Part shown: positions 46,518 through 57,763 of the stretch, piece by piece
Layout: the number at the start of each line of letters is the position of its first letter
Numbering within the stretch: position 1 is the first letter of the stretch
Assembly: GCA_030248295.1 (NCBI GenBank)
Contig: JASANH010001213.1
Location: 1 to 64,000 of the forward strand
Direction of reading: 5' to 3'
Length of the DNA: 64,000 nucleotides
Source of the DNA: Mesodorylaimus sp. YZB2_4
Taxonomy: Eukaryota; Nematoda; Enoplea; Dorylaimida; Dorylaimidae
Notes under the pieces: generated by a model
The model's database searches: none
What the model was told of the DNA's origin: nothing
What the model saw: only the letters and a program-made list of their open reading frames with translations
Translations under genes and position numbers: made by a program

Positions 46518-47703
46518 AGCAGCCCAAGTATCTCAGCATGCTTAGCAGCTCAAGTGAGTTTTGCAATGGGCTGGCTTGATTGATGACTCTTACGAACCGC
46601 TCGTCGTAACTACTGGGCAATCTACGTATGGTACAGAGAGTGGGTGATTTCAAATTGTCAATTAAAAATGATAAAAAAGGAACCAGCAGAAACGCAAATC
46701 AGCATTGCTTCTCGAGGGTGCAGTTCACTTTAATGCTGCTCCTCCGCGGCCTGAGTTTCGCTGCCATCCCGCCCTCTCTCCACCTACAGGGAAAAATGAC
46801 TCGCATTCCTTTGAAACTCATAGGGGATCCAGGGTTGATTGTGAACATGTTGCCGTGAGTGTACCATTTAGGCCAAAAGATCCCAGTTCAGCCAGAGTCC
46901 TAGTTCGGCGGGTCCCCTTTTGGCCATGGTGCATCCTTGCGAGTTAAATGCCTGAACTATCCTCCACAATTTTATCAAGGTCAGTTTTTCTCGTCTTCTG
47001 CTGTATGGTCAGCATCTGAGCTGACCAATTGCCGAGGGTGAAGAGGCACATTCAAAGTGATCGAAGAAATCACCCTCAAATTTATTCAATTTTATCGATT
47101 CTACCACGGGCTCGCGTGCTACCAAAATCGACATTTGAGTCACGCGGACATGTGTGATCGTCGGGTCAGCCCTCGCTGTCTGCAGCCGCACTAGCTTGAA
47201 GTCAAAGCGCAGCGTAAGGACGCATGTACTCAAAGTTTTGAATTCTCATCTATGACCCTGTGGATCAATGTTATTGATTGTGATATTGCGTTTAGTGCAA
47301 TTGATTTTTTAAAGACCGTTGTGACAAATCTCCGCATTTGATGCCTTATAGTTTTAACCATTGTGCTGTGCCTCCTAAGTGGACTGATAAGTCTTTTGGT
47401 AGGTACAGTAAAGCATAGCATAGCACATTACGTTACACTCAAGAGCTTACCCAGGCCGCTAGTCAAACACTCACCTCGCGCACCTGGCATCGGAGGCAGT
47501 CTTGTAAACCACCAGACCACGCAGCCTGATCCTCCCGCGGTCAATCAGGGAATCTTACAAGCTAGAGACGTCAACAAGATGTCAGCCTCCCCTCTCCCTC
47601 CACTTGAACGCATTTTTCATCCACTAGCTCCCTATAAATTTGCCGCATCTTTCGCAGCTTTGTCAATCGCCAATGTTGTAACTTTATCCTAACCCTCGTG
47701 ACG
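46518..47703. other. Gene-free stretch
   Basis: About 1.2 kb with only short mutually overlapping frames (for example 46705-46947). No repeat was recognised before the SINE at 47704. Confidence 0.35.
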
Positions 47704-47864
47704 GGCTCGTGGCCTGGCGGGTTAGGCGTCTGCCTTTCACGCCAGGTGCGCAGTTACAGGCGCGTGTTCGACTCGCGCTCCTGTATATCATTTCGCGTAA
47801 AATGTGTCCTTTCACCCTCGAGTGCGTATAAGCGTTTGGTGATGTGGTAAAACATGAACATGAA
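47704..47864 (+). mobile_element. tRNA-derived SINE, copy 2 (best preserved)
   Basis: The tRNA-like head has GGCGGGTTAGGCGTCTGCC (A-box region) and GCGTGTTCGACTCGC (B-box). The body follows, and the 3' end reads GAGTGCGTATAAGCGTTTGG, then TGATGTGGTAAAACATGAAC, ending in AACATG hexamers. The same 3' end occurs at 10.9, 51.8 and 57.8 kb. Confidence 0.7.
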
Positions 47865-48062
47865 GCCTGAATAGTGGCTAGAGGTAATGAAGGCAGCTGA
47901 AATCGCCTGTGTATGTGCTGTAGGTCCGAGAATATTTGACCAAGTGGCCACGCAAAGTCATTGTCAAACCTCGCTGTAAGATTTTTCAACCGTTAGCGAG
48001 AAAGAGGCGAGTTTGTCAACGATTTCGTGATTTTTGGTTCCTAATATTAATGTCTTTTATTA

Positions 48063-48200
48063 ATGTTGATTTTATATTTTTTCAGAGATATAATGATATA
48101 TATGTTTATCTATACCTTTTTGTGGATATTAAGAAAATATGAATATTAAAATTATATCCATATCTATATCTTTCTTCAAAGTCATATCTACCGTAGCAAC
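48063..48200. repeat. GATATA-rich low-complexity tract
   Basis: AT-rich run of GATATA/TATATC units similar to those at 8.4 and 43.1 kb. No coding potential. Confidence 0.45.
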
Positions 48201-48281
48201 AAGAAAAACTCTGCAGCCTGCAGTTCGACCCTCGTCTTAAGATTCATAGCGAGTCCCCCTCCTACCAGCGTGCGTCTCTAT

Positions 48282-48701
48282 TTACTGGCTATCTGGCCCA
48301 ATTCTGTAAATCTTTTTTAAAAGAACGGTCTCTCGAGACAGCAATTCGAAAACAATGGGGATGGGCTCGATAAAACGAAACTTCCATCGCCCTTCCTTTG
48401 GAAAGATATGTACACGTGTGCGTCTAGAGACCCGGTGCAAGTCCCTTTGCACGACTACTATGAATCCTGACTTGTAACCCAGGGGATTGTCGATTTCAAA
48501 CATGGGCCGCGGAATCCAAAGAGGGCTTAGAGCCTGGCGGAGACGCCAGTGCTTCCCCCCAAACACTGGCATCGGCACTGGCGTCTCCAAAGCATTATGC
48601 CTGAAAAATACTTCTATCGGTACTGTGTCAATGCCCGTATCCATTCCAGTTTGCTTGCAGATTACAGTCTTAACTACACACTGCAATTCTAGTGGCGACA
48701 T
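48282..48701 (-). CDS. Hypothetical open frame, 139 codons
   Basis: The frame is uninterrupted from Met to stop, with varied composition (for example FPKEGRWKFRFIEPIPIVFE). It has no signal peptide, no membrane span and no recognised domain. It includes a 14-bp stem hairpin (48539-48588), which is unusual for coding DNA. It could be a small gene, a terminal exon or chance. Confidence 0.25.
   Translation of the reverse strand: MSPLELQCVVKTVICKQTGMDTGIDTVPIEVFFRHNALETPVPMPVFGGKHWRLRQALSPLWIPRPMFEIDNPLGYKSGFIVVVQRDLHRVSRRTRVHIFPKEGRWKFRFIEPIPIVFELLSRETVLLKKIYRIGPDSQ
48539..48588. repeat. 14-bp stem hairpin
   Basis: GGAGACGCCAGTGC (48539-48552) is followed by its exact complement (48575-48588). 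The loop carries a further partial copy, ACACTGGC. Confidence 0.6.
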
Positions 48702-49665
48702 AATTTGCAGTTAGGGTATGCCCAGATTATCTTCGTAAATCCTGGCTCTGGACGATCTCTAAATTCCGTTTATGCCTTATTTGCCCATTTACTGCGGGGT
48801 ATGTACTCAACTCCTTGCCAGTATGTAATCAAGTAAAGTGAGTCGAACAACAGCATCATGCTAAAATGAGTAAGATTGAGTTCCAAGAAGACAGCGAAAC
48901 GAGAATCGCTCGAACAGATTCTGGAGGGAACCTCGTACTAAAAGTGCATCGTACCACCCGAATTTGCGCGAACGTACTTTCTGCGCTCCTTAGCAGTGCG
49001 ACAGTCAATGGATTCGCGCAATTTTTGAGCGTTCTACGAAGGGATAGGACCCGGATGGACATACACAGCTGTGCGTTTTTTTGAAAACTGTTCGCCCGAA
49101 CTTAAAAATTCAGCACCTTTTTAAACTTAATAATGGTTTTCTCTGTGCACACCAATTTATAGAAAAGTGGCATCTGGTTTGGAATAAAGACCAATCTGTA
49201 GAAAATTATAGTCGCTTTCTACTTTTAGAAGGGACTTTTGACAAAACGGATGGACACCAAAAAGGCAGTAAGGCATTGTCAAGGAGCCCGGATCCGCGAC
49301 AACGTCAAATTATGACTCGCGATTATTTGTTCAATTACTAAACGTTCTTATTTTCTGGGAAGAGTTATGACTAAAACGTCAGATGCTATGAATTGAAAGT
49401 ATACATAGTTCCGAAGGCAAGTACTACATCCCCTTTAAGTAGTTACAATTTTCCAGTCAGGCGTACGAAGTGGAGCCGGACCAGGAACCAAGTTCCGGCA
49501 TATGGCACTGGTGATTCCGCGCACATGTATTGCTTAACCACACAAAATACAGTATCATCCACTGCCTCTCTCAGTCTGGATCACTTAAATTTTGATCAGC
49601 TAGGTTTTCCTTCTCGCATGCTCCTCACAATCAGCAGCACTAATTCTGCAGTCGGGGTGAGACAA

Positions 49666-51264
49666 ATGGACTTTTCTTCTTTCATGCGCTCGTATGGTTT
49701 AAAACTATATTATCCATTTTTTGTGGGCTTTTTCATGTATTTCTATATTACTTACATGGTTCAAGATGTAAGCCATTTGCCCGTGGTCCCGCAGTTCAAA
49801 TGGTACCACACACTTTGGCTTTGGACATTCCGAATTGGTGGCTTGATATTACTCGTGCCGTCGCTGGTGTTCGTCGCCACTTACCTGTTTGCCAAGTTTC
49901 CAGAGGTGGAAAGCCCAAACAATCGACATATTAGAACAGACAAGATGGCAAAGGCAGCGAATACTGTAAGCAAGAAAATCAATGGGTACACCAATGGGTA
50001 CAAGAATGGACACTCAAATGGCAAGCAAAGTGAAAGTCCTTCAAGCACTCTGAGTACGAACGGCTACGCGCACGCAAACCATTATTCACCCAGCAACCAC
50101 TTGGTTTGCCTGATCATCAGGATCATCACCCGAGGCGACTACCCTGAACTGATCAAACGCAACGTGGCCTTCCATATCGATCTGGTCGAACGACACTGCC
50201 ACTGCGACCGACTAGAGGTGCACGTCGTGACGGAGAAGCCTTTGCACGGAGACTACCCTCTGGGTCGTAGCGGCCGAGTTCGCGAGTTCGTGGTCCCTTC
50301 CGATTACAGACCAAAGGAGGGCACTTTGGCCAAAGCTCGCAACATGGCCTACTGGGTCGAGGCCTCGTCGAAGGACGAGGGATACCCTCCTCACGACCAG
50401 ACATGGATTTTGACATTGGACGAAGATTCATTCATCACAGACTCGTTTATGAAAGATTTTCTTCGCTCTTTTTTGCCATCTGGAGCTCATTGCAGCGTCT
50501 CGCCGAGCCTCATCGAACTGCCACCAACAGCCAGCATCCTCGGCGTGTTCGAAGAAAGCTTCTTCGTCACTTTATACGCTATGGAGACTTGGTTCGAGGG
50601 GGCTTTCCTAAAGCGTGCGCCCATTTGGTTCCGCGGGGCTGCCTATGTGATCAGAAGAGACGTGGACAGAGAAATCGGGCATGCATACTCACCCGAATTG
50701 TCCATCACTGAGGACCACGTTTTCGCCCACTATTTCGCAGACAGCCCGTATAAAATTAGGTACATCAATGGTTGGAATCGGGAAGGAGGGGCACCAGATT
50801 TAATGGGGCTAATCAAGCAGCGAGGTCGATGGTTTCGAGGGCACATGTACTCCTTTTTGTATCAGAAAATGTCAGCGAGACGTCGATTTTGTGCTGCCGT
50901 TCGCTTGATACTCTTCTATTTAGTAGATGGTCCCTGCATGGCCTGGGCGGTAGTTATTACAATCTTCTTGGTGTCTGGAAACTTAGAAAAGATTGCACCT
51001 GGTGGCGTCCGCTCGTGGCCACTCGACTACATCGCTCCGTTTGCGTTTGCCAATTACTTTTATGCCACAGTTTTTGGATTGTGGCACACAAATTTGTCTG
51101 CAAGAAAAGCTGTTATTTGTACGGTAGCTTCAACTTTATGGTTTGGAACTCTAGCAGCCTTGGCAATTCACTTGAGCTCACTGATATGGACTCTAGTGAC
51201 ACTGGTGGACGATTTCTTCCACCAGCGCCAACGGTACGAAGTGACTGAAAAGAAAGAGAAATAG
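49666..51264 (+). CDS. Egghead/BRE-3-like family 2 glycosyltransferase, copy 1
   Basis: This is an intronless frame of 532 residues from MDFSSFMR; an in-frame Met at 49393 would give 623. The start at 49666 is preferred because the paralogue shares MDFSSFMR and the upstream sequence is poorly conserved. The egghead/BRE-3 family transfers mannose to glucosylceramide, building arthroseries glycolipids in the ER/Golgi; assignment here is by overall architecture. Two hydrophobic segments near the N-terminus (about 12-32 and 48-75) are followed by the catalytic domain with RIITRGDYP, a DED at residues 252-254 (TLDEDSF), ITEDHVF and the QRGRW motif at 385-389. At least three membrane segments follow. 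The C-terminus KKEK fits a KKxx ER-retrieval signal. A variable Asn/Gly/Ser-rich linker precedes the catalytic part. The sequence is divergent from fly and worm members, so the exact sugar donor and acceptor are uncertain. Confidence 0.78.
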   Translation: MDFSSFMRSYGLKLYYPFFVGFFMYFYITYMVQDVSHLPVVPQFKWYHTLWLWTFRIGGLILLVPSLVFVATYLFAKFPEVESPNNRHIRTDKMAKAANTVSKKINGYTNGYKNGHSNGKQSESPSSTLSTNGYAHANHYSPSNHLVCLIIRIITRGDYPELIKRNVAFHIDLVERHCHCDRLEVHVVTEKPLHGDYPLGRSGRVREFVVPSDYRPKEGTLAKARNMAYWVEASSKDEGYPPHDQTWILTLDEDSFITDSFMKDFLRSFLPSGAHCSVSPSLIELPPTASILGVFEESFFVTLYAMETWFEGAFLKRAPIWFRGAAYVIRRDVDREIGHAYSPELSITEDHVFAHYFADSPYKIRYINGWNREGGAPDLMGLIKQRGRWFRGHMYSFLYQKMSARRRFCAAVRLILFYLVDGPCMAWAVVITIFLVSGNLEKIAPGGVRSWPLDYIAPFAFANYFYATVFGLWHTNLSARKAVICTVASTLWFGTLAALAIHLSSLIWTLVTLVDDFFHQRQRYEVTEKKEK

Positions 51265-51748
51265 CGGAAATGCATCAGCGGCAATTTAGTGATGGTGATC
51301 GCAAATCAAAAAGGGCGGTCGAGCCTTTGTTATATAGACTAAAATTTGTTGGTTCTCTCTCGACCAAAATCTGATAATGGGACAGAAGTCTTGTCCTGTT
51401 AGGTTGTAGTCCACAAGGACACCTTGCTATATTTTTTCTTTAGCAATTTAGAATTTTATTCAGGCCGGAGGGAAACAGAGGCTGTGAATGTTTACTCATG
51501 GTAGCACACGTCTAATTTCTACTTACACATGGAATACACAGGGGGTACGTGGATACACGTGGAAAAACACTGTGTGATTGCGTGGAACGGTGGCCTGGGA
51601 TATATTTAACCGCCTCTTTATGATATTTGGAATTTCGTTCTAATAAACAAAAATACAGTAATAAATAAAGGGGTTTTACAAAAATTGAGAAAGGCTTCAC
51701 TGTCGACATAAAAGGACTAATTTGATCCATATGGTTAGTTGCGCCCTC

Positions 51749-51810
51749 TCGGGCTTGGCTACTGCCTCTCCCACCAGGTGCCCTCGCGATGTGGTAAAAC
51801 ATGAACATGG
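51749..51810 (+). mobile_element. Truncated SINE, copy 3
   Basis: A head-like piece (GGCTACTGCCTCTCCCACCA) is joined directly to the family 3' end (GATGTGGTAAAACATGAACA). The body is deleted. Confidence 0.5.
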
Positions 51811-53034
51811 TCAGTACAATAAAGACTGGCTTGCTGTACAGTATGGTCTAAATAGCTTTGCAGCTGGATAAGCTGCCCCACCTAGTACACTCACTAAGAG
51901 GGAGTCGGCTCAGCGCCCTCCAGAGTTTACTGGCAAAAACTACAGGATGTAAGTACGCGCTACATTAATGACCTCCCTTAAATTATCAGACAACGAAAAG
52001 TTCAGTCCAGCCACGGTAATGCCGGGCAAGTGCTGTCCAAACAAACGCAAGGGGAGACTAGGTTAGCTGGGCTGGGCGACGCATGCCTGACTGAGTAATA
52101 GTTTTCTAGGCGTTATATACCTCTACGTTTAGGTTGCGTTCAGGGCAAGCCTCACAATTGTACTCCCACACTCAATCGTAATGCATGCCTGTGTGATTTA
52201 TTTGTTGCATCGTAACTTCATGGGGTCGATTCCCTGTTGAATTTTATACGTTCTTTTTTTATACAATCACCTGGAACGTAGTTAGGAAACAGTGAAGATT
52301 TGTTGCAGTAGGTTGCATCTGTCACGAGAGTGCACGAGTACTGCATGTGTAGCACCCCAGTGACACTAGAACAGAAAATTCAGCTTCTGAGGGGCCAGCA
52401 TGCTAATAGCCTCTTTTTAGGGGTTCAATCTTCTGCGATAGAAAAAATGACTGTCGGCCTGTCGTGTTGCCATCTCTCCATTGCCTGAATGAAGTAGCTG
52501 AGGCAAGAGATGCCCTGTTACACTTTTTGTTACACTGTACTGATTCCGTTTGACCACACTTTATTTAAAAACGCCCGCCGAGGTAGCCCAGCCACCCTAG
52601 TCTCGCCTTTGCATTTGGTTGGAATAGGGTGTCTGGGTTGGAAGTTGTTCAAAATTAGGTGAGAAATTCAAAAAATATAGAACGAATATGTCTTAGGAAA
52701 ACACTTCACTTCTACGCACCTAGAAAAACTCTACCTGCCTGCTAAGTAAACACTTTTTCTATAATGAAATTTACATTGAGATTTGAAACCACGTCTGATC
52801 TTTTGAGAGACGTAAGCCCTTGTAATCACAATACAAGCTGCCTGCCCCAAAAAAATACAGCAGACCCCAGCTTTGAACACTTTTCCTACCGCGTTAGACG
52901 AAGCTAGTAACCGACCACTGAAAATAAAATCATTTCCCACTAAACGACCCGGAGTAACTCATTTCTGAACCAGAACTGGCAACTGATGGCCGGAGTGATA
53001 AGATTATGGTTGCCCTAGAATACGTTGACAAAAA
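51811..53034. other. Gene-free stretch upstream of the DEG/ENaC gene
   Basis: No coding exon or repeat recognised. It probably holds the DEG/ENaC promoter. Confidence 0.35.
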
Positions 53035-54649
53035 ATGGCGGTTTTTGAAGCAGCAGCAGCGCAATGGCGATGTAGTAAGGAGGAAAATACAGAAATCGAT
53101 ATGGGAAGGGCTCAACGTCATCCAGACAAAAGCGATGCGGATAACTCGCGTGCTTACTTATCGTTAGGCTCCAAGGGTAGGGATTTTCTTATTCGTTAAG
53201 ACCACTGCCCTGACTGCTTTCTTCTCACAGGAAATGACTTTTGCCATATTTTGGCAACAAATGTGACGGCCATCGTCGGCTTAAAGGAAGCAATCACCAC
53301 ACAACCAAAGCCATTGCGATATTGCTGGGCCATTTCACTTTTATTGGCAATAGGAGCGACAGGGTTTTACATATACAAAACTGGTGTGGAGGATCTTGCT
53401 GAACCAACTGCCACAAAGGTACGCATGCAATCTTCACTCTATCCTCCTTCCAAAGCAGATTTTTTAGGTCAAGATTGAGTGTAGCAGCACGTATGCTTTA
53501 CCGCCAATGCTCATCTGCCCCAACGTTTGGATGAATGTTGACAAACTGCGCGACATGAATCTTAGCATGGAAGCTGTAAATTACTCACTCAGATATTTCG
53601 ACTTTTTTGATGGTATCGAGGTAACAAATTTGAGTCGCGCTCGCATGGAATTCTAAACATTTTACCAAACAAAAAATTATACTTCTTTGGTCGAATATTA
53701 TGGGCATAATACAATAGATTTATTAAAGAATGGCAGTGTGCGGGAATTCGCTGAAACTCATGGCACAGCCTGTTTTTCTAGACCCGCCATAAAATTCATT
53801 GAAAAGAAGTTTCTGACAGAGGGTGTTTGTTACAGTGTAACTATGCCTGATTTAATTGGAGGTTTAGCGAGACGACACGTCACACTTTTTGTAAAAACCA
53901 AGTCAAAGTTACCTGCATTATACACAACAGCATTTGACACTTGGTGGATCGCTTTCCCTCAAACTCAACCCTATGAATTAACAATGTCCGCGTGGCTCCT
54001 TTTAGAGCAATATAAATATTATGCTCTGAAAGTATCAACAACAAAATTTAGAACCATGCCTAAGCCAGGGGCTATATGTCTAGATAATAATCAAGTCGGC
54101 TTACATGATCCTGCTGTCAACTGTTTGAGGCAATGTGAGAATAAGTTTTATATTGAACGCTTTAATTGCAGTTTTCGGCTGACGTATTCCAGTGACCCCC
54201 GCAGATGTTGTGATTACCTTGATTATCTAAACGAGACGTGCACCTTTGATGAATTCCGGGACTCCGCAGAGGGCGAAGAATTTATTGAAAATATCTCATT
54301 CCTATGCTCTAGCCAATGCGTGCATAAGTGTGAAAGAATAGTTAGTCAGGTGGCTTTGCAATCAGAAATTGATATTGAGACTGTTGACTTTGACAATGTA
54401 TCAGGAAGTACCAGATCACAAAATCTGTCACTAATTGCCTTAAGAATTGTGATTAATGCATTTGAGGAGGGTGGAGTACTGACCTATGAAGAGGTCACAA
54501 CTTATACTTTTGTTACTCTGGTGAACAATATTGGAGGCGCGCTAGGTCTTTTCATGGGTGCCACTTTGATGACCTTGATCCAGATTCTTATCGCATTATT
54601 AATATTCTGTATGCGCAAATGCTTTAAAGTCAAAGTACGAAGTATTTAA
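53035..54649 (+). CDS. DEG/ENaC-family cation channel with one in-frame stop
   Basis: Exons 53035-53176, 53231-53418 and 53468-54649 join in phase (GT-AG introns of 54 and 49 bp) for 503 codons, counting one in-frame TAA. Subunits of this family form trimeric sodium channels at the plasma membrane. The N-terminus has GNDFCHILATNV and TM1 (LRYCWAISLLLAIGATGFYIY). A Cys-rich extracellular region follows, with CLDNNQVGLHDPAVNCLRQC, CNCSFRLTY-like, RCCDYLDYLNETC and CSSQCVHKC. TM2 reads GGALGLFMGATLMTLIQILIALLIFC. The G-x-S selectivity filter is here GAT, and the usual acidic residue after TM2 start is Gln. The TAA at 53654-53656 (codon 173) interrupts MEF*TFYQTKNYTSLVEYYGHN, although both sides are in the same frame and clearly channel sequence. 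No usable acceptor lies between it and the downstream frame. It is either a fresh pseudogene, a sequence error or a readthrough site. Confidence 0.82.
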
Positions 54650-55849
54650 ATGTTTGAGTGTAATGTTTAAAAACAAGTGAGTACTCGTTCATGTGATATC
54701 TGGATGCCCTCGATGTTTCTGTTGTAGGCCGTATTCATAAAATTTAAAAGATGCCAGTTGTGCCCTTTGGAAGGTCTCTGAATTCTATCGGCGTTCGACA
54801 GACGAGACTGTCCTCTCGTTTAGCTTGCATTTAATCGCTTTTCGGAGCATCTCAACGATATTACATACTCTGAGCATCCCACAGCTTGGCGGGCAAGTCA
54901 CCAAGGGCTCTTGGTCCTTTGGAACTGACCTCCCTCATGCGGGTAACCAGATTTAGAAATCATGAATGTACTACAATTGTTTAGGCTACAATGGACTTTA
55001 GAATAAACTGTGCGGATTCGCCCAGTTGAATCCAATCAGACAAAAATGAATCCAATCAGGCTGCGTGTAGGCGAAGCCATTGTAGAGGCAACAAAAGCCA
55101 TCGGAACTTATCTTTTGTGTCCCGTACCAGCAATTGCCAATGTTTGACAAAGGTGCACTTTCTGACATAAAAAGAGTAAACAATTTTACGCGGACTTCGC
55201 GTCTCAATGAGACAGATTCTAATTTTATAAATTGGTGTTCAGAGGTGGTGCCACACGTGTGAGATGGACCCCAGATTTAAAAAAATCCATTCTCAGGGTG
55301 GACCCCACATGGATTCCATGGCAAAAACTTACGGCTCCGCATAATTTCCAGAATGGAAGCCACGAGGAATCCACACCTAAAACTAGTCCATTTACTGTAC
55401 ATTATGGATTTCACATGCTTCCACATTCGAAAGAACTCCTTTTGGATCCATGTCTTTGCACTACTCCCGCATTCGCTAGACAACATACCATATACTGTAT
55501 ATATGCTTACAGGACAAGTGTAATCCTTTCTTACTGCAGACAAAGCAGCAGCGCAAAAATAAAAAAACCTGAATCATGAAATCCTACCAAGTTGTCGAAG
55601 TGTTAGCAGGTGAAAGGCTGCCTTCATCTTTTTTTATGATGCTCGCGACACGATCAGTATTCCATCAAAAAAATACTAAAGTTAGCACCTCCTTTGGGGT
55701 CCAAAACAGCCTCCGTTAGCAAAGTGGTAACAGAAAGAAACAGATAATAGCTCCGTGTTTTTTTTGGCATTTGAAAACTCTGTTTCATCTTCAAATTCTC
55801 CTCTTTCAATATCGCGATCGGGTTACTCTACTGTAGCTTATCTAGATTT
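54650..55849. other. Spacer between the DEG/ENaC gene and the second glycosyltransferase
   Basis: No gene supported. A segment near 55074-55140 (AAGCCATTGTAGAGGCAACA and onward) loosely resembles 58620-58690, suggesting an old dispersed repeat. Confidence 0.35.
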
Positions 55850-55996
55850 ATGTCTACAATGGTCCCGTGCTCGTTTCTAATATTCCCGCCTTTTAAGGAC
55901 ACGCCTAGTCAGCCGTTCGTGCGCGACCCACACGGCATTCTTATATGTACGTACAACAAGGGTTCAAGCAGTAATAGCGCAGTCAGTGCGAGAAAA

Positions 55997-57559
55997 ATGG
56001 ACTTTTCTTCGTTCATGCGTAAGTGTGGATTAAAGCTATATTATCCAATTTTCGTTGGGCTCTACATGTATTTCTATAATTTTCACATGGTTGAAGATGT
56101 AAGCCATTTGTCCCATGTACCACAGTACAAATGGTACCAAAAAATTTGGCTTTGGACATTCCGAGTCAGCGGCTTGCTGTTGCTGGTGCCGTCTCTAAAA
56201 TTCGCCGCTACATACCTGTTTGCCCGATTTCCAGAAGTTGAAAGTCCGGGCAGTCGATTTCTTGAAACTAATAAGTCGAGAAACTCTGACACCCCGAAAA
56301 TTGCTGAAGTCAATGAATGTAATGGCCATTGGTCGAGGGAGTCGGCCCAAGGCAATGGGGATGGACAGAGAAACCATTATTCACCAAGCAACCACTTGGT
56401 TTGCCTGATCATCAGAATCATCACCCGAGGCGACTACCCTCAACTGATCAAACGCAACGTGGCCTTCCATATCGATCTGGTCGAACGACACTGCCACTGC
56501 GACCGACTAGAGGTGCACGTCGTGACGGAGAAGCCTTTGCACGGAGACTACCCTCTGGGTCGTAGCGGCCGAGTTCGCGAGTTCGTGGTCCCTTCCGATT
56601 ACAGACCAAAGGAGGGCACTTTGGCCAAAGCTCGCAACATGGCCTACTGGGTCGAGGCCTCGTCGAAGGACGAGCAATACCCTCCTCACGACCAGACATG
56701 GATTCTGACATTGGACGAAGATTCATTCATCACAGACTCGTTTATGAAAGATTTTCTTCGCTCTTTTTTGCCATCTGGAGCTCATTGCAGCGTCTCGCCG
56801 AGCCTCATCGAACTGCCACCAACAGCCAGCATCCTCGGCGTGTTCGAAGAAAGCTTCTTCGTCACTTTATACGCTATGGAGACTTGGTTCGAGGGGGCTT
56901 TTGTCAAGGAAATACCCATTTGGTTCCGCGGGGCTGCCTATGTGATCAGAAGAGACGTGGACAGAGAAATCGGGCATGCATATTTGCCTGAACTGTCCAT
57001 TACTGAGGACCACGTTTTCGCCCACTATTTCGCAGACAGCCCGTATAAAATTGGGTACATCAATGGATGGAATTGGGAAGGAGGAGCACCAGATTTAATG
57101 GGGCTAATCAAGCAGCGAGGTCGATGGTTTCGAGGAAAACTTTACGCGTTTTTTTACCAGAAAATGTCAGCTGGGCGTCGATTAAGAGCTGCAGTGCGAT
57201 TGATACTCGCCTATTTAGTACATTGTCCTTGTATGGCATGGGCTGTAATATTCACTCTCTTTTTGGTGTCTGGAAACTTAGAACTGATTGCACCTGGTGG
57301 TGTCCGCTCGTGGCCATTGGACTTCATTGCTCCATTTTCGTTCGGTACTTATTTTTATGCCACGGTTTTTGGATTGTGGCACACGAATTTGTCAGCAAAA
57401 CAAGCTGCTATTTGTACGTTAGCGTCGACTTTGTGGTTAGGAACTATAGCCACCCTGGGAGTGCATTTGAGTTCACGCATATGGGCGTTAGTGACACTGG
57501 CGGACGATTTGTACAGCCGACGCCGACGGTACGAAGTGACTGAAAAGAAAGAAAAGTAG
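55997..57559 (+). CDS. Egghead/BRE-3-like family 2 glycosyltransferase, copy 2
   Basis: This is an intronless frame of 520 residues from MDFSSFMR (an upstream in-frame Met at 55850 would give 569). The architecture equals copy 1: N-terminal membrane segments, a shorter variable linker, the catalytic DED at residues 240-242, ITEDHVF, QRGRW at 373-377, C-terminal membrane segments and the same terminal TEKKEK. The central part (56380-57142) is nearly identical to copy 1 at DNA level, while the 5' and 3' parts have diverged. Acceptor-side differences such as KEIPIWFRG versus KRAPIWFRG and YINGWNWEG versus YINGWNREG might tune specificity. Both copies are intact, so both are probably functional. 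Donor and acceptor remain inferred from the family. Confidence 0.78.
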   Translation: MDFSSFMRKCGLKLYYPIFVGLYMYFYNFHMVEDVSHLSHVPQYKWYQKIWLWTFRVSGLLLLVPSLKFAATYLFARFPEVESPGSRFLETNKSRNSDTPKIAEVNECNGHWSRESAQGNGDGQRNHYSPSNHLVCLIIRIITRGDYPQLIKRNVAFHIDLVERHCHCDRLEVHVVTEKPLHGDYPLGRSGRVREFVVPSDYRPKEGTLAKARNMAYWVEASSKDEQYPPHDQTWILTLDEDSFITDSFMKDFLRSFLPSGAHCSVSPSLIELPPTASILGVFEESFFVTLYAMETWFEGAFVKEIPIWFRGAAYVIRRDVDREIGHAYLPELSITEDHVFAHYFADSPYKIGYINGWNWEGGAPDLMGLIKQRGRWFRGKLYAFFYQKMSAGRRLRAAVRLILAYLVHCPCMAWAVIFTLFLVSGNLELIAPGGVRSWPLDFIAPFSFGTYFYATVFGLWHTNLSAKQAAICTLASTLWLGTIATLGVHLSSRIWALVTLADDLYSRRRRYEVTEKKEK

Positions 57560-57763
57560 CAAAAATGCATCAGCGGCCGCGTGGGGATACAGATCGTAGA
57601 GTATATTGTATGGGCGCCATTGTTACATTGACCGGAATTCGACGATACCTTACGATTAGGTGGCAGAGAAAACTTTTCATTTACTGCATGTACAAAGATC
57701 TATTGTAGCACAAGGCTAGGCGAGCGGCTGTTCGTACTGGGTTCAGTCCTCAGTGATGGAGGC

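Noticed and set aside
50153..50431. Minus frames in the glycosyltransferase cores (also 56448-56726)
   Set aside because: Antisense shadows of the highly similar, GC-rich catalytic region; both copies show the same shadow because the DNA is near identical.
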